A stretch of DNA of 24,374 bases. Origin: Thalassiosira profunda (Eukaryota; Bacillariophyta; Thalassiosirophyceae; Thalassiosirales; Thalassiosiraceae). The DNA lies in contig JALLAP010000426.1 of NCBI GenBank assembly GCA_036939355.1, forward strand, positions 1 to 24,374. The letters run 5' to 3'. Position 1 is the stretch's first letter. Every line of letters begins with the position of its first letter. The notes below the pieces were generated by a model. That model ran no database searches, was not told the DNA's origin, and saw only the letters and a list, made by a program, of their open reading frames with translations. Made by a program: the position numbers and the translations under genes. Shown piece by piece: positions 7,936 to 17,379 of this stretch.

Positions 7936-8611
7936 GTTTGGTAGCTTGTCCATGACACCGCACGTCCTCAGCTGAGCGACATGCGTACGCCTAGGGACGG
8001 TGGTGCTTATTACTGCCGATCTACCATACCGGCCTGTGCATGCAAACCTATCGGGACGAGGCCAAAGAGCGAGGAGGCTCTTTGTTCCCTGTCATCCTGC
8101 CTGGGCAGGGTTTTGGGGAGAGGCTGGAAGAGTTGATCAGATGTCTCGGGATGTGGTCGCTCGTGTAGACCACTCTCGCTACAGATTTGCAGCTATGCAT
8201 TTGTGTGATCGCTTAAGGAGACCACTCTCGCTAAGACTTGCAGCTTTCCCGGAGGCAAGTGGTTCTCTGACACTTGAGGAGACGCCAATCGGCCTGTGCT
8301 CGCAAACCCATCGGGACAGTTGAGGAGCCAACGCTTGCTAAATGGGAAGGAACGATTGATGTTATGTGAAACAGGACAATACCGGGATAACTATTGGACG
8401 TTCCCCCGACGTTTGAAGCTCCATCGCGATTTGGTGTGTTCGATCCTGTTTGCGCAAAGAAATCAGGATGCGGGATCATGTTATGGTATTGTACACGTAG
8501 AGTCCTATTCCAAGAGGCCTTATCATCATTCATCTCATTTTCCGAATGAAGCAGAAGCTGCAACCCACCTCACAATAGACCGCACGAGATAGAATTCAAC
8601 AAGGCCCGATC
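7936..8611. repeat. Left-only spacer with short degenerate direct repeats
   Basis: This segment has no match in the right arm. CGGCCTGTGC-(T/C)GCAAACC-ATCGGGAC occurs at 8030-8057 and again at 8290-8317 (25 of 28 identical, 260 bp apart). GACCACTCTCGCTA...TTGCAGCT occurs at 8168-8194 and 8220-8245. It looks like a decayed repetitive or inserted sequence. No transposase or terminal repeats are visible. Confidence 0.5.
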
Positions 8612-8899
8612 ATGGCTCCTCAAGGCGACCAGCTCAAGACGGTCGGCGGCGAAGACAAAGCCGGCAATGCTGACACGCAAGCCGACGAATGCCACCTCCG
8701 AACGAGACGCCAATCCCAGAGCCAAGAGTTCCTCGAGTTGCCGCTGAACGATGTCCAAGGCGTCCGTGACACGCGAGTTTCGGCAGAGAAAGACCCCCTC
8801 GCCCTCTTGCTAGAAGACCCGGCGCTGATGGCCGAGCTGGAAGCCCTCGACGATATCTGGGATGACGCAAGTTTCCCGGCCGAGATCAAGAGACAGTGA
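8612..8899 (+). CDS. Small acidic hypothetical protein
   Basis: A 95-aa ORF starting MAPQGDQLKTVGG and ending in an acidic leucine-rich stretch (LLLEDPALMAELEALDDIW). Codon third positions are GC-rich like the real genes nearby. It has no counterpart in the right arm. I recognise no domain. It could be a genuine small gene, the last exon of a longer one, or a chance ORF in the left-only insertion. Confidence 0.35.
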   Translation: MAPQGDQLKTVGGEDKAGNADTQADECHLRTRRQSQSQEFLELPLNDVQGVRDTRVSAEKDPLALLLEDPALMAELEALDDIWDDASFPAEIKRQ

Positions 8900-9029
8900 G
8901 AAGCCGACCTGAAGATTGAGAGGATGTCTGACCCGCTAGGTAGATGCTGTTTGACTGAAGCACAAGATAGCCGGCGTTCTATCAACCTTTCTTAGCATCT
9001 TATGAAATCATACTCTCTATTCGTCTAGC

Positions 9030-12000
9030 TCAAACGTCCGGCCGGAACGCCACGTCGTCGATCCGCACTATGCCCTCGCTGCTCCCCGCCGCCGCCAATT
9101 CGGCCTCGTCCGCGTCGCTCGGGTTCCTCCGCAACCTCCACTTCACGACGTGCGTCCCCGCCGGCACGTCGATCGTCCGCGCCTCCCAGTCCGGCACGGC
9201 GTCCAACGCCACGTCGACGACGCCGTCGTCCACCTCGACGAGGAGGTCCTCGAACGGCGCCCGGATCCACGCCTGGAGGGCGTACGTGAGCTCGCCGCCG
9301 TGCGCCGAGTCGATCGTCAGCCACAGCTCGGACGTGTCCCCATTGTTGTGAATGTTGGCCGTCCGCGCCTCGGCGTAGTAACTTCCCTCGGCGGCGGGGT
9401 TCGACGAATCCTCGTGCTCGATCTCGAAGGCGGCATCGCCCTTGAGGTACTGCCAGCGGAGGGCGTCGAAAACGTTGGCCTCGAAGCCGTCGCGGAAGGA
9501 GTATTGGGAGGCGTCGTCGATCACGCTCGCGCCGGTGGGGTTGGTGTCGCCACCGTCGCCCGCGGCGGGGGCGCGGCAGTCGAAGGGCTGGTGGGCCCCG
9601 CAGGGGTAGAAAGAGAAGTCGGCGTCGCACGCGTCCTCGCAGCAGTCCCCCATATCCCAGCCGCCTGCGTAGATATATATGAGAAGAACGAGAGGAAAGG
9701 GTCAGCAACGAACCGGATCCAAGACAGATTGCAAGCCGCCAGCGAATCAGCATGCAACACTCACAGGCCGCAGTGTTGTACCCGCCGTCGGCGTCGCACC
9801 CCCCATCCCCGATCCACTCCCGATTCTCCACCCCGCACTCCGCCTCGTCAATAATGGAATACCTCGGATCCAGACAAAAGAACCCGAACGGACCATAATC
9901 GGCCTCCCCCTCTTTCGTCTTACACCCGTAGGGACTGTCCGCGTTGCACGTCTCGCGGCAGCAGTCGCCGAGGTCGTACGCGCACGCGGGGGTGTTGTAC
10001 GGAGGGGATGGGTCGCACGCCCCGTCGCCGAGGTAGTTGGGTTCGTCGAGGCAGCAGCCGGGGAGGCCGGGGACTTCTTGGAGGCCGGGCGGGCAGCCTT
10101 GGGCGGCGTCGGACTGGGCGACGGGTGCCTCGGTGGTGGTCGCTGGGGCTTCGGTCGTCGTGGCCGGGGCTTCGGTCGTTGACGTTGTCGTCGTGACCTC
10201 AGTCGTCGTTGTTGTGGAAGTCTCCGGGGCCTCGGTCGTTTCTGGCTCGTCGCTCGTGGTAGTGGTAGTACTGGTCGTCGTCGTGCTCGTCGTGCTCGTC
10301 GTGGTCGGGGCCGCCGCCTTGGCGGCGGCATTGTCCTCGAACGCGATCCCGTCCACCTTCGCCCACCCCTCGTGCCCCTCCGGCACCGCGTACCCCGCCA
10401 ATTCGGCTTCCCCCAACCCCGGAACGTTCTTGACCAGCCGCCACCGCAACGTGTGTTTTCCGGGATCGATCGCCACAAAGTGCTGCTCCCACCCGTCGGT
10501 GACGGTCGTTACTAACACCTGCGGGGCGCCGTTCACGACGAACTCGAATACGTCGTGGGGGGCGTAGACGGAGGCGTGGGTCCAAAAGCCCACGACCCCG
10601 CCCTCGGGACCGGCGATGACGGTCCAGCTCATTTCGATCGAGCCTTGGCTGGAGGGTATGTCGTGGGTGGCGGCGACGTACGAGTGCGTGCCCTGGTGGG
10701 CATCGGGATCCTCTCTCAAAAGGAAGGACGAAGAGCCGGGGTGGTCGTTGAGGAGCAACGCCACCGCGTCCTCCCCGTCATCTGTGAAGGCGGTACTGCC
10801 CGTGAAGGCCTCGAGCTTCACCGCGTCGATCCACGAGTTCCCCTCCCGCCTTGGGTCCATCACGTACGGCCCGTTGGCATCCAACCAATCTTGGCTCGGC
10901 GGTCCGTGGTACTGGTAGCTCCACGTGAGGGCGTGCTCGCCCGGCAGGAGGAGCACGGAGACGGGGGTCCACTCGCCGGGTTCTCCAGTAACTTCCTTGA
11001 ACGTGCGGATGACCTGGTCGTGGATGGTAAAGACCAGCGCGTCGTATGGCTTCTCGACGGCGGCGTGGACGGCAAAGCTCAGCAGTCCGCCGTTGCTCAC
11101 ACCAAGATCCTCGAGGCTTATCGTCAGGTTGGAACTGGTCCCGGGCACGGACAATACCCCGGGGCGGGCGGCAAATTGCCCGTCGTACGCCAGCGCCGTC
11201 CGGTCGGCCTCCCACTTGTCCGCCCCGCTTGGGGGGAGGACCCAGTCGTGCGCCCCGAAGTCGCCGGACTCGAACGAGTCGTAGAAGAGATGGGCGGGCT
11301 CTAGGGGGGAGGCGAGGGAGGAGGCGTCGACGGCCGGGCCGAGGCGATCGAGGGCCGACGGACCGGGGTCGGCGTGGGTCGTGGTGGTCGTGGTGGTGGT
11401 TGCGAAGTCGTCGTCTTGCCAGGTGGGATAGGGGGTGTCCTCGAACGGGGTCGGCGCCGGACTGCCATCGCCTCCGCTGCCTCCTCCGCCGATGTTGCCA
11501 CCGTCGCTCATCGGCTGGGGCCCCTGATTGCCACCGCCCGAACCATGGCCCGAATACCCCTGGCCGCTCGGAGGACCGGGACTCGGCAACATTCTCGCCG
11601 CCGCGGCGCTGTCGCCCACGCACACCTCGGAGTCCAAGAACCACGCGTCGCAGCACGCGAAGACGTCATCAAAGAGGTAGTGGTCGGCCTTGGCCGTGTA
11701 CCCCGCAGGCTCGTTCCCGTCGTTGAGGCAGACCCCGTCCGCGTATTGGGGGAGGGCGAAGGAGGGGTAGTACCGCCGCGCCGCCCCTCCCGCGCCCGCG
11801 CTGCCCCCCGCGTTTGAGCTTCCAGCGGAGCCCCCCGGAGAGCTTTGCGCCACAATCCCCTCCCCCCCGGCGCCATCGGCGGGGTCCCCCGTCACCCAAT
11901 TCCGCTTGAGCAATTCCCCTCCCACCACGGGTTCGGCAAATCCCTCCCGGCACCCCGCGGCGTCGTGATACCACGCCTCGCAGCAGGCCTCCAGGCTATC

Positions 12001-12789
12001 GAACAGAAAGTGGGCCGCGCGATCCGGGGAGCGGAATTGCGGCGGCTCGTTCCCGTTGGCGGTGCACGTGCCCACGGAGCGGTCGGCGGTGAAGAGGGGG
12101 TAGTAGGGATTGGCGCCGGTGCCGGTTGTGGGAGGCGGGTCCTGGGATTTGGTGTGCGACGAAGCGGAATGGGCGACCGAAGTGCCGCCCCCGCCGCCCG
12201 AGCCGCTCCCCGCGCTCCCTCCGCTGTTGCCATTGGAACTGGCGGGCTTGGAAGCGCCGAAGGCGGCGGAGACGCTGTCGGCCATCGATCCCTCCGCTCC
12301 TCTCCCTCCACTGTTCGATCCATCCCCCGGGCCGGATGGGCCCGGCTGAATGTGGAGGGGATCGTCCGCCCGCTCGACGTGCCCGGCGTGGTACGCGTTC
12401 TTCTTCTTGTGGTGCGCGTACAGCTTTCGTCCCTCCTTCTCTCGCCCTCTCCCCTCGCCCCCCGGCCCGTCTGTAGCCACCTCTTGCTGCTGGCGCCGCT
12501 GGCGGTGCTGGGGCTGGTTCGCTGCGGCCTCGGTCTCCCGTTGCGAGGAGGGCGCTGCACTCAGCAATTCCTCCAGCTCGGCCCGCCGCCAATTCCGTAT
12601 CCGCTCCGTCTGCTGGGCGTCCCGGACGGGGGGCCGGCGCGGCGACGAACCCTTCGTCCGCTTCCCGCCGGGGTTGCCCGCGCTGCTGGTGCCACCATTG
12701 GCGCGGCCGCTCCTTCCCCGGACCGAGGCCGCGGTGGGGGCGGCGAGGGTCAGGGTCGCCGCGGCAGCGAGGGTCCGTCGTCGCTTCAT
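9030..12789 (-). CDS. LNR-A: large secreted modular protein with LNR (Notch) repeats
   Basis: Two exons (12789-9765 and 9664-9030) give 1219 aa. A signal peptide (about 1-21, ending AAS) leads to a basic, Gln-rich region. Two Cys-rich modules of the YYP...C-NG/DG-EP...FD...ACC-AWF/Y...C type lie at about 229-281 and 340-391. A Gly/Ser-rich spacer follows, then two beta-sandwich-like modules (about 501-660 and 668-818) with recurring PGEHALTW / PGKHTLRW strands. Next come a Thr-rich mucin-like linker (about 827-890) and two LNR-type repeats (GDGACD...YNTPACAYDLGDCC and GDGGCDADGGYNTAACGWDMGDCC). A third beta-sandwich module ends the protein. LNR units bind calcium; this is probably extracellular or cell-wall material. 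It is divergently paired with LNR-B. No enzyme motif is seen. Confidence 0.88.
9665..9764 (-). other. Intron in LNR-A (100 nt), inside the second LNR repeat
   Basis: Donor GCCT|GTGAGT, acceptor CTACGCAG|GCGGC, with a GCTGACC branch-like site and a pyrimidine-rich 3' part. Splicing restores the repeat as NTAACGWDMGDCC; unspliced sequence loses frame. LNR-B is uninterrupted at this position. Confidence 0.92.
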
Positions 12790-13140
12790 CTCTACTCTAT
12801 TGATTGCAATTATTGCAATTCTGCTCTGCTCAGCTCAGCGCGATGGCCGCTACGGAACGAGGTTCGGCGGCTTGGGAGGAGGCCGCCATGGGGGTCGGGT
12901 GTGGTCTGTGTCATGTGGCTGTTCGTTGAGGGTGGAGGCTGGTCGAAATTTTCCGGATGCGCCCCTCTCATTCACACGCGGACATTGCAGTACGATACTA
13001 GTGCCGCTCGAGACCCAGTCATCAATCGACACAGCCCCGCTCACCTTCACCTTCCACCCGCCCTCCCGCGCCGCCGGCGGGAGTTGATGCAGTATCTGCC
13101 AACGACGAAGGCGAATTTGCAAACGATAGAGCAACGAGCG
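12790..13140. promoter_or_regulatory. Divergent promoter region between LNR-A and LNR-B
   Basis: 351 bp separate the two start codons. The self-palindromic octamer ATTGCAAT occurs twice, at 12803-12810 and 12812-12819, close to the LNR-A start. On the LNR-B side lies a C-rich stretch (13040-13080) and an in-frame upstream ATG at 13087. No obvious TATA box. The two halves are not clear mirror images, so the palindrome centre has diverged. Confidence 0.55.
12803..12819. promoter_or_regulatory. Tandem ATTGCAAT palindromes near the LNR-A start
   Basis: Two copies of the self-complementary octamer ATTGCAAT are separated by one T. They sit just upstream of the LNR-A ATG. The sequence resembles bZIP/C-EBP-type half-sites, but the binding factor is a guess. 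Confidence 0.3.
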
Positions 13141-16116
13141 ATGAGGGGAGGACGGCGACGATGGCCCGCGCTCCTCGCCGCGGCGGCCCTCGCCGGCGCC
13201 GCGGAGGGGGCGTCGGTCCGCGGGCGCGGCGGGAGGGCGAGGACGAGGGACGACGCGGGCCGCCCGACGAGGCCGCAGCGCGAGGAGCGGCCCGCTCGCT
13301 GGCAAGCCGACCAGCTGCGGAGGCAACCCGACGGCGAGGGGCGGGGAAGGGCGCTCAAAGGCTCAGGCCAGAACGAGCGGCGCCTCGAGCGCGGGGGCAC
13401 GGGCAAGACGCGCACCGCCCCCAACCAGCTGCCGCAGGAGCAGGCGGGCAACCCCCACGCCAGCGATCCGCACTGGTGGCACGCCAACCGGAGCGACGAG
13501 AAGGACGTCCCCTCCGCGGCGGGGGCGCGGTCCGATATCCCAAATGGCATGCAGGCCATGAGCGGCGGCGGCGGAAGCGGATCCAGCGATGTGGTCGCGG
13601 CCGGGTCCAACGGCCAGTTCGCCGTGTTCTCGCTGGGCCCTCCTCCTAGTCCGCCGCCGACTTCGCCGCCGACGACGGGAACTCCCACATCGGTAAGAAG
13701 CGATTGGCCTCAAGTCTTGATGTACTCTGATGAAAATGCTAACTTTCCTCGCTTTCTCTCTTGCATCAAACAGTGGCCCACGTCGGCGCTGTCGATGCCC
13801 AACACGGGGTCCGCGCCCGCGACGACCACCACGTCTACAACCTCCACAGCGGGAGCAACACCCATGCCCACCTACGCGCCCACCTCGCCCTGGCCGACGT
13901 ACAGCCCCGTCGCCCCGCAAGGAGATGGCATGGTATCCAACTCGGCCGCCCTGAACGAGCTGCACCAGTTCCACCCCCCGTTCGACCATGCAAGCGCCAC
14001 GACTGCCGCGAGCGCGCTCTACACCGAAGGCTTCGAGGGCGACAATCTTCCTTTGAGCGGGTACTTCGCCTGGGGCGCCCGCGGCAACGGGCAGTGGGAG
14101 ATCGCCCCCGTCTCTGCGGAGGAGAGCTACGACGGCGGGGACCGGGCGGCCACCATCGACGGTGCCGGGGCCTATGCCATCGAGAGCACCCTGGTCTTGA
14201 CCGTCGGCGGCGGGGACGGGCGCGATGTAGACGCTGCAACCATCGCAGCCCTGCGAGAACGGGGGGCGTATATCACCTTCGGACTCATGACCGCGGTGGG
14301 GTTTCCGTCCGACTTTCTCATCTTTCGCGTCGGCGCCACCGTGATGGGGTATTGGAACGAGCCTCTGGAGGAATGGACGACGGTCTCGGCGTACCTTCCG
14401 CCGCTGGACACCGCTGGGGGTGCAGCGGCGGAGCTGTCGTGGGCGTACAGCTACTTTCCCTCCTTTGATGGAGAAGAGAGCGAAGGGCCGCGGGTGATGC
14501 TCGACGGAGTGACGATCGCGGCGCCCACGGGAGAGTGGGCGCTGTCGGACGACGATCTATACGCGGCCCTGGGCGGGGACGGGGTGCCCCTCCCGGAGCT
14601 GGAATTGCACCACGCCTCGAGCGTGGCCGGGTGGACCGTCGCCCCGGCCGATCGAGCGTTCGACGGCAACTACGTCCTGAGTGCAGACACCCGCGGCGTC
14701 ATACGCGCGGCGAATCCAAATGAATATGATATGAGGACGTATCACGGCACGGCCGTCGCGAGCTTCACCGTGATCACGGGGCCGTGGGGCGGCCGGGTCA
14801 CCTTCTCGGCCAACGTCGACGTCCGCAACCCCATCGACGTGTTGGAAGTGGGCCTCGACGGCCGCAAGATCATGGCGTGGGTCCATCCCACGACCGGATG
14901 GGAGGAGTACACGATCGATCTGGACGCTCCGGGGAAGCACACCGTGACGTTCGTCCACGTGTCGAACCCCACGCACAAGGGCATGGCGGAGCTCGAAGGG
15001 CTGGGGACCCCGGGGGCGAGCCAAGTTGGCAAGCTACGGTATACCGACAACGCGGACCCGAGCACGCTCACCCACCCGCCGACGGCGAGTCCGACGGGCG
15101 CGCCGACCGGGGCGCCGACGCCGTGGGCCATTCCACGGCAGAACTACTGCGCTCCGAATTTGGCGGCGATCGTGGAGACGTGCTACACCGACGAGGCTAT
15201 TACGTGCAACCGGGGCGAGGGATGCCCCGTGGGGTCATACTGCTACGGCAATGTCGACTGCCACATTCCCGCGGCCTTCTTGGCGGCGTTGCAAAGTGAG
15301 GCGGCACCGGCCACCACCACCACGCCCGCAACGGCGACGGCATCGGCTTCCGCGCCGCAGAACTATTGCGGCGCCAACCTCGACGAGATTCGAGCAACCT
15401 GCGCATCGGGCACCGTCCCCACGTGCAACGACGACGATCCGCCCTGCCCCTCGGGCACCTACTGCTGGGGCGCCGTCGAGTGCGAGGCCGCTGCGTCCGA
15501 CTCCACGCCAGTTGCCACCGCTACGCCTGCAACGTCGACGTCGACGGTAGCTGCCGGCGAGACGATCGAGTCCTTCCTAGGCTCGTTCTTTGACGCCGTC
15601 GAAGCGACGGCGACGGAAGCTCCCGCCACCGCGGAGGCGTCCGTCTCCCCCGGCTGTCCTGCCGATCTCCATCCCGTCGAGGGCATGCCCGGCTGCTGCG
15701 TTCCCGACCCCACCTTCCTTGGCGACGGGGCGTGCGACGCCTACGACGACTCTCCCTACAACACAGCCGAATGCTTCTGGGATTCGGGCGACTGCTGTCG
15801 CGAGACTTGCAATCCCGACACGGAGTTTGGCTGCGCGGCCAAGGAGGGCGACGAGTTCGGACCCTTCGGATTCTACTGCCTCGATCCGCGATACAGCACC
15901 ATCGACGACGCGGCGTGCGAGGCCGCGAACAAGGAGTGGATCGGCGACGGCGGGTGCGACCCCGAGTACAACACGGCCGCCTGCGGCTACGACGGCGGCG
16001 ATTGCTGTCGGCAGACGTGCGATCCGGACTTTGCGTACTACGAGTGCGGGCGGGACGAGCAGCCGTTCGATTGCAAGGACCCGGACGTCATCTACCGCGC
16101 CGATTACGTTCCGTGA
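13141..16116 (+). CDS. LNR-B: secreted modular protein with LNR (Notch) repeats
   Basis: Two exons (13141-13692 and 13774-16116) give 964 aa. The signal peptide (WPALLAAAALAGAAEGA) and following SVRGRGGRA match LNR-A's ASVRGRSGRA, showing common descent. Order: basic, Pro-rich N-region; two beta-sandwich-like modules (about 263-433 and 459-593); a PTASPTGAPTGAPTPW linker; two six-Cys NYC modules (NYCAPNL...C-YGNVDC at about 640-680 and NYCGANL...CWGAVEC at about 713-755); Ala/Thr linkers; then two LNR-type repeats (GDGACD...CFWDSGDCC and GDGGCDPEYNTAACGYDGGDCC). The protein ends soon after, lacking LNR-A's third sandwich module. Probable extracellular or wall protein. An in-frame ATG at 13087 would add 18 residues; I prefer 13141 for its compact signal peptide. 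Confidence 0.88.
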   Translation: MRGGRRRWPALLAAAALAGAAEGASVRGRGGRARTRDDAGRPTRPQREERPARWQADQLRRQPDGEGRGRALKGSGQNERRLERGGTGKTRTAPNQLPQEQAGNPHASDPHWWHANRSDEKDVPSAAGARSDIPNGMQAMSGGGGSGSSDVVAAGSNGQFAVFSLGPPPSPPPTSPPTTGTPTSVRSDWPQVLMYSDENANFPRFLSCIKQWPTSALSMPNTGSAPATTTTSTTSTAGATPMPTYAPTSPWPTYSPVAPQGDGMVSNSAALNELHQFHPPFDHASATTAASALYTEGFEGDNLPLSGYFAWGARGNGQWEIAPVSAEESYDGGDRAATIDGAGAYAIESTLVLTVGGGDGRDVDAATIAALRERGAYITFGLMTAVGFPSDFLIFRVGATVMGYWNEPLEEWTTVSAYLPPLDTAGGAAAELSWAYSYFPSFDGEESEGPRVMLDGVTIAAPTGEWALSDDDLYAALGGDGVPLPELELHHASSVAGWTVAPADRAFDGNYVLSADTRGVIRAANPNEYDMRTYHGTAVASFTVITGPWGGRVTFSANVDVRNPIDVLEVGLDGRKIMAWVHPTTGWEEYTIDLDAPGKHTVTFVHVSNPTHKGMAELEGLGTPGASQVGKLRYTDNADPSTLTHPPTASPTGAPTGAPTPWAIPRQNYCAPNLAAIVETCYTDEAITCNRGEGCPVGSYCYGNVDCHIPAAFLAALQSEAAPATTTTPATATASASAPQNYCGANLDEIRATCASGTVPTCNDDDPPCPSGTYCWGAVECEAAASDSTPVATATPATSTSTVAAGETIESFLGSFFDAVEATATEAPATAEASVSPGCPADLHPVEGMPGCCVPDPTFLGDGACDAYDDSPYNTAECFWDSGDCCRETCNPDTEFGCAAKEGDEFGPFGFYCLDPRYSTIDDAACEAANKEWIGDGGCDPEYNTAACGYDGGDCCRQTCDPDFAYYECGRDEQPFDCKDPDVIYRADYVP
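13693..13773 (+). other. Intron in LNR-B (81 nt, multiple of three)
   Basis: Donor ACATCG|GTAAGA, acceptor AAACAG|TGGCCC, with a TGCTAAC branch-like site and a pyrimidine-rich 3' half. It is 27 codons long without a stop, so it is easily mistaken for coding sequence. Splicing yields PTTGTPTSWPTSALS, a typical Pro-Thr linker. AT content rises sharply inside it compared with the flanks. Confidence 0.88.
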
Positions 16117-16494
16117 CATTGATGTGCAGTGGCGGTTACATAGAGAGCTACCATAGATGGGCACAATAGTTATGCGTTGAATGTATTGTCGAGTGAGGCA
16201 GAGAGTCTTGTTCATTTTGGATGATGATTAACAACGCTAACGGAAACAGCCACCGGCGATATCTCACCAGATGAAGACGATGCCAGTCCGGCTGGGGCGC
16301 TTGGACGAGCAACGGGGCGGGGGGGTTTTGGAGGATCTGAGTCGTACCCCGTACGGAGTTACGTACCATTTCAGAGGACTCTTCACTTCCACTGTGCAGC
16401 TGTGCACCAACCCCCAACCCCTTCCTCCGTGGCGCCTCCCCTACCTACCACGTCCAGCGTCCAGTCCACCCTTCCGACGGCCCAGCGCGCGACG
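16117..16494. promoter_or_regulatory. Spacer between LNR-B and right FKBP
   Basis: 16117-16324 is the LNR-B 3' flank with no match in the left arm. From about 16325 the sequence is the FKBP promoter shared with the left arm, including CGTACCCCGTACGGAGTTAC within 16338-16367. An in-frame ATG at 16402 is not conserved on the left. No additional gene is seen. Confidence 0.45.
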
Positions 16495-17379
16495 ATGAAG
16501 TCCTTCCTTCCGCTCGTGGCCGCGCTTCTGTCGCTGTGGTCCGCGGATGCCTTCTCGGGGCCGTCGGCACGAGGTCGCGTTGGCGTTGCAACAACAACTC
16601 GCCTGTGCTCCACCGCCGCCCGGGCCCTCCCCGAGGGCATCGCCAAGACCACCACCGTCGAGGGCACCGGCCGCGCCGTCCGGGCCGGGGACTTCGTCGT
16701 CGTCAAATACTTTTGCACCGCCGCCGGATCCGACGCGGCCTTCGCCCGCTCCGATCGACAGAAGATGGTGGCTGGGGACGGCGGAATGATTCGGGGGTGG
16801 GACGCGGCCCTTCGCACCATGCGGGAGGGGGAGCGGGCGTCCGTACGCATTGTCGATCCGCAGTTTGCCTACGGGGCGGCGGGGGTGCCGCCCTTCGTGC
16901 CCCCAAATGCGGAGATCGACATCGATTTGGAGGTGTTGAGCGTGGAGGAGAGTGTGGGGATGGCCGCCAGCGGGTCGGACATGTCCGGGTTGGACGGCAT
17001 GGGAATGGACGGGCCGGTGAATAGGCCTCGGACTCCCGCCGCCATCGCCGCCGCGTACGAGCAGCGGATGAAGGAGAAGGCGCTGAACGCGCCCGAGGAA
17101 AAGGAGGGGATCGCGGGGTGGATCGACAAAATCAAGGGCTCGTACTTCTTTGGCTTGTTCGAGGGAGAAACGGGCCAGGAGGCTCCGTGGTATTTGAAGC
17201 CGAGCATCACGTTCCCCATTGCATTTCTGGTGGTGGGGGCAGCCTTTGCGGCGAGCCTCTTGGGGGGCGCCATATCGGAGCGCGGGATGCCGACGACCGA
17301 CGAACTCGATGAGATTATTATTTCGAGCAACCTCCTTCAGTCGGGCGTTGCAGTGGCGTTGAATATGATTCAGGTGTAA
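16495..17379 (+). CDS. Plastid-targeted, membrane-anchored FKBP-type peptidyl-prolyl isomerase, right copy
   Basis: This 294-aa copy has the same leader (SADA|FSGPSARGR), FKBP domain (about 62-151), linker and C-terminal membrane helix (about 239-258) as the left copy. I count 11 substitutions: T10A, R15W and P16S in the leader, several conservative changes in the domain, and two near the C-terminus. Pocket residues Y72, I99, W102 and Y126 are kept, so both copies look active. The start chosen is the conserved MKSFLPLVA; an upstream in-frame ATG at 16402 would bury the signal peptide inside the protein. Confidence 0.93.
   Translation: MKSFLPLVAALLSLWSADAFSGPSARGRVGVATTTRLCSTAARALPEGIAKTTTVEGTGRAVRAGDFVVVKYFCTAAGSDAAFARSDRQKMVAGDGGMIRGWDAALRTMREGERASVRIVDPQFAYGAAGVPPFVPPNAEIDIDLEVLSVEESVGMAASGSDMSGLDGMGMDGPVNRPRTPAAIAAAYEQRMKEKALNAPEEKEGIAGWIDKIKGSYFFGLFEGETGQEAPWYLKPSITFPIAFLVVGAAFAASLLGGAISERGMPTTDELDEIIISSNLLQSGVAVALNMIQV

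Noticed and set aside
9665..9764. Frameshift in LNR-A near 9700
   Set aside because: The apparent frame change is an intron with good donor, branch and acceptor signals; splicing restores the LNR repeat.
10130..10320. Thr-codon repeat tract in LNR-A as a microsatellite or CRISPR-like array
   Set aside because: It is a degenerate ACC/ACG/ACT Thr-rich linker coding a mucin-like segment, with no regular spacer structure.
11845..16116. A continuous 1423-aa plus-strand open frame running from antisense of LNR-A through the centre into LNR-B
   Set aside because: The first third is the complement of LNR-A coding sequence and the GC-rich spacer. The real protein begins at the signal peptide at 13141, and an intron interrupts the frame at 13693.
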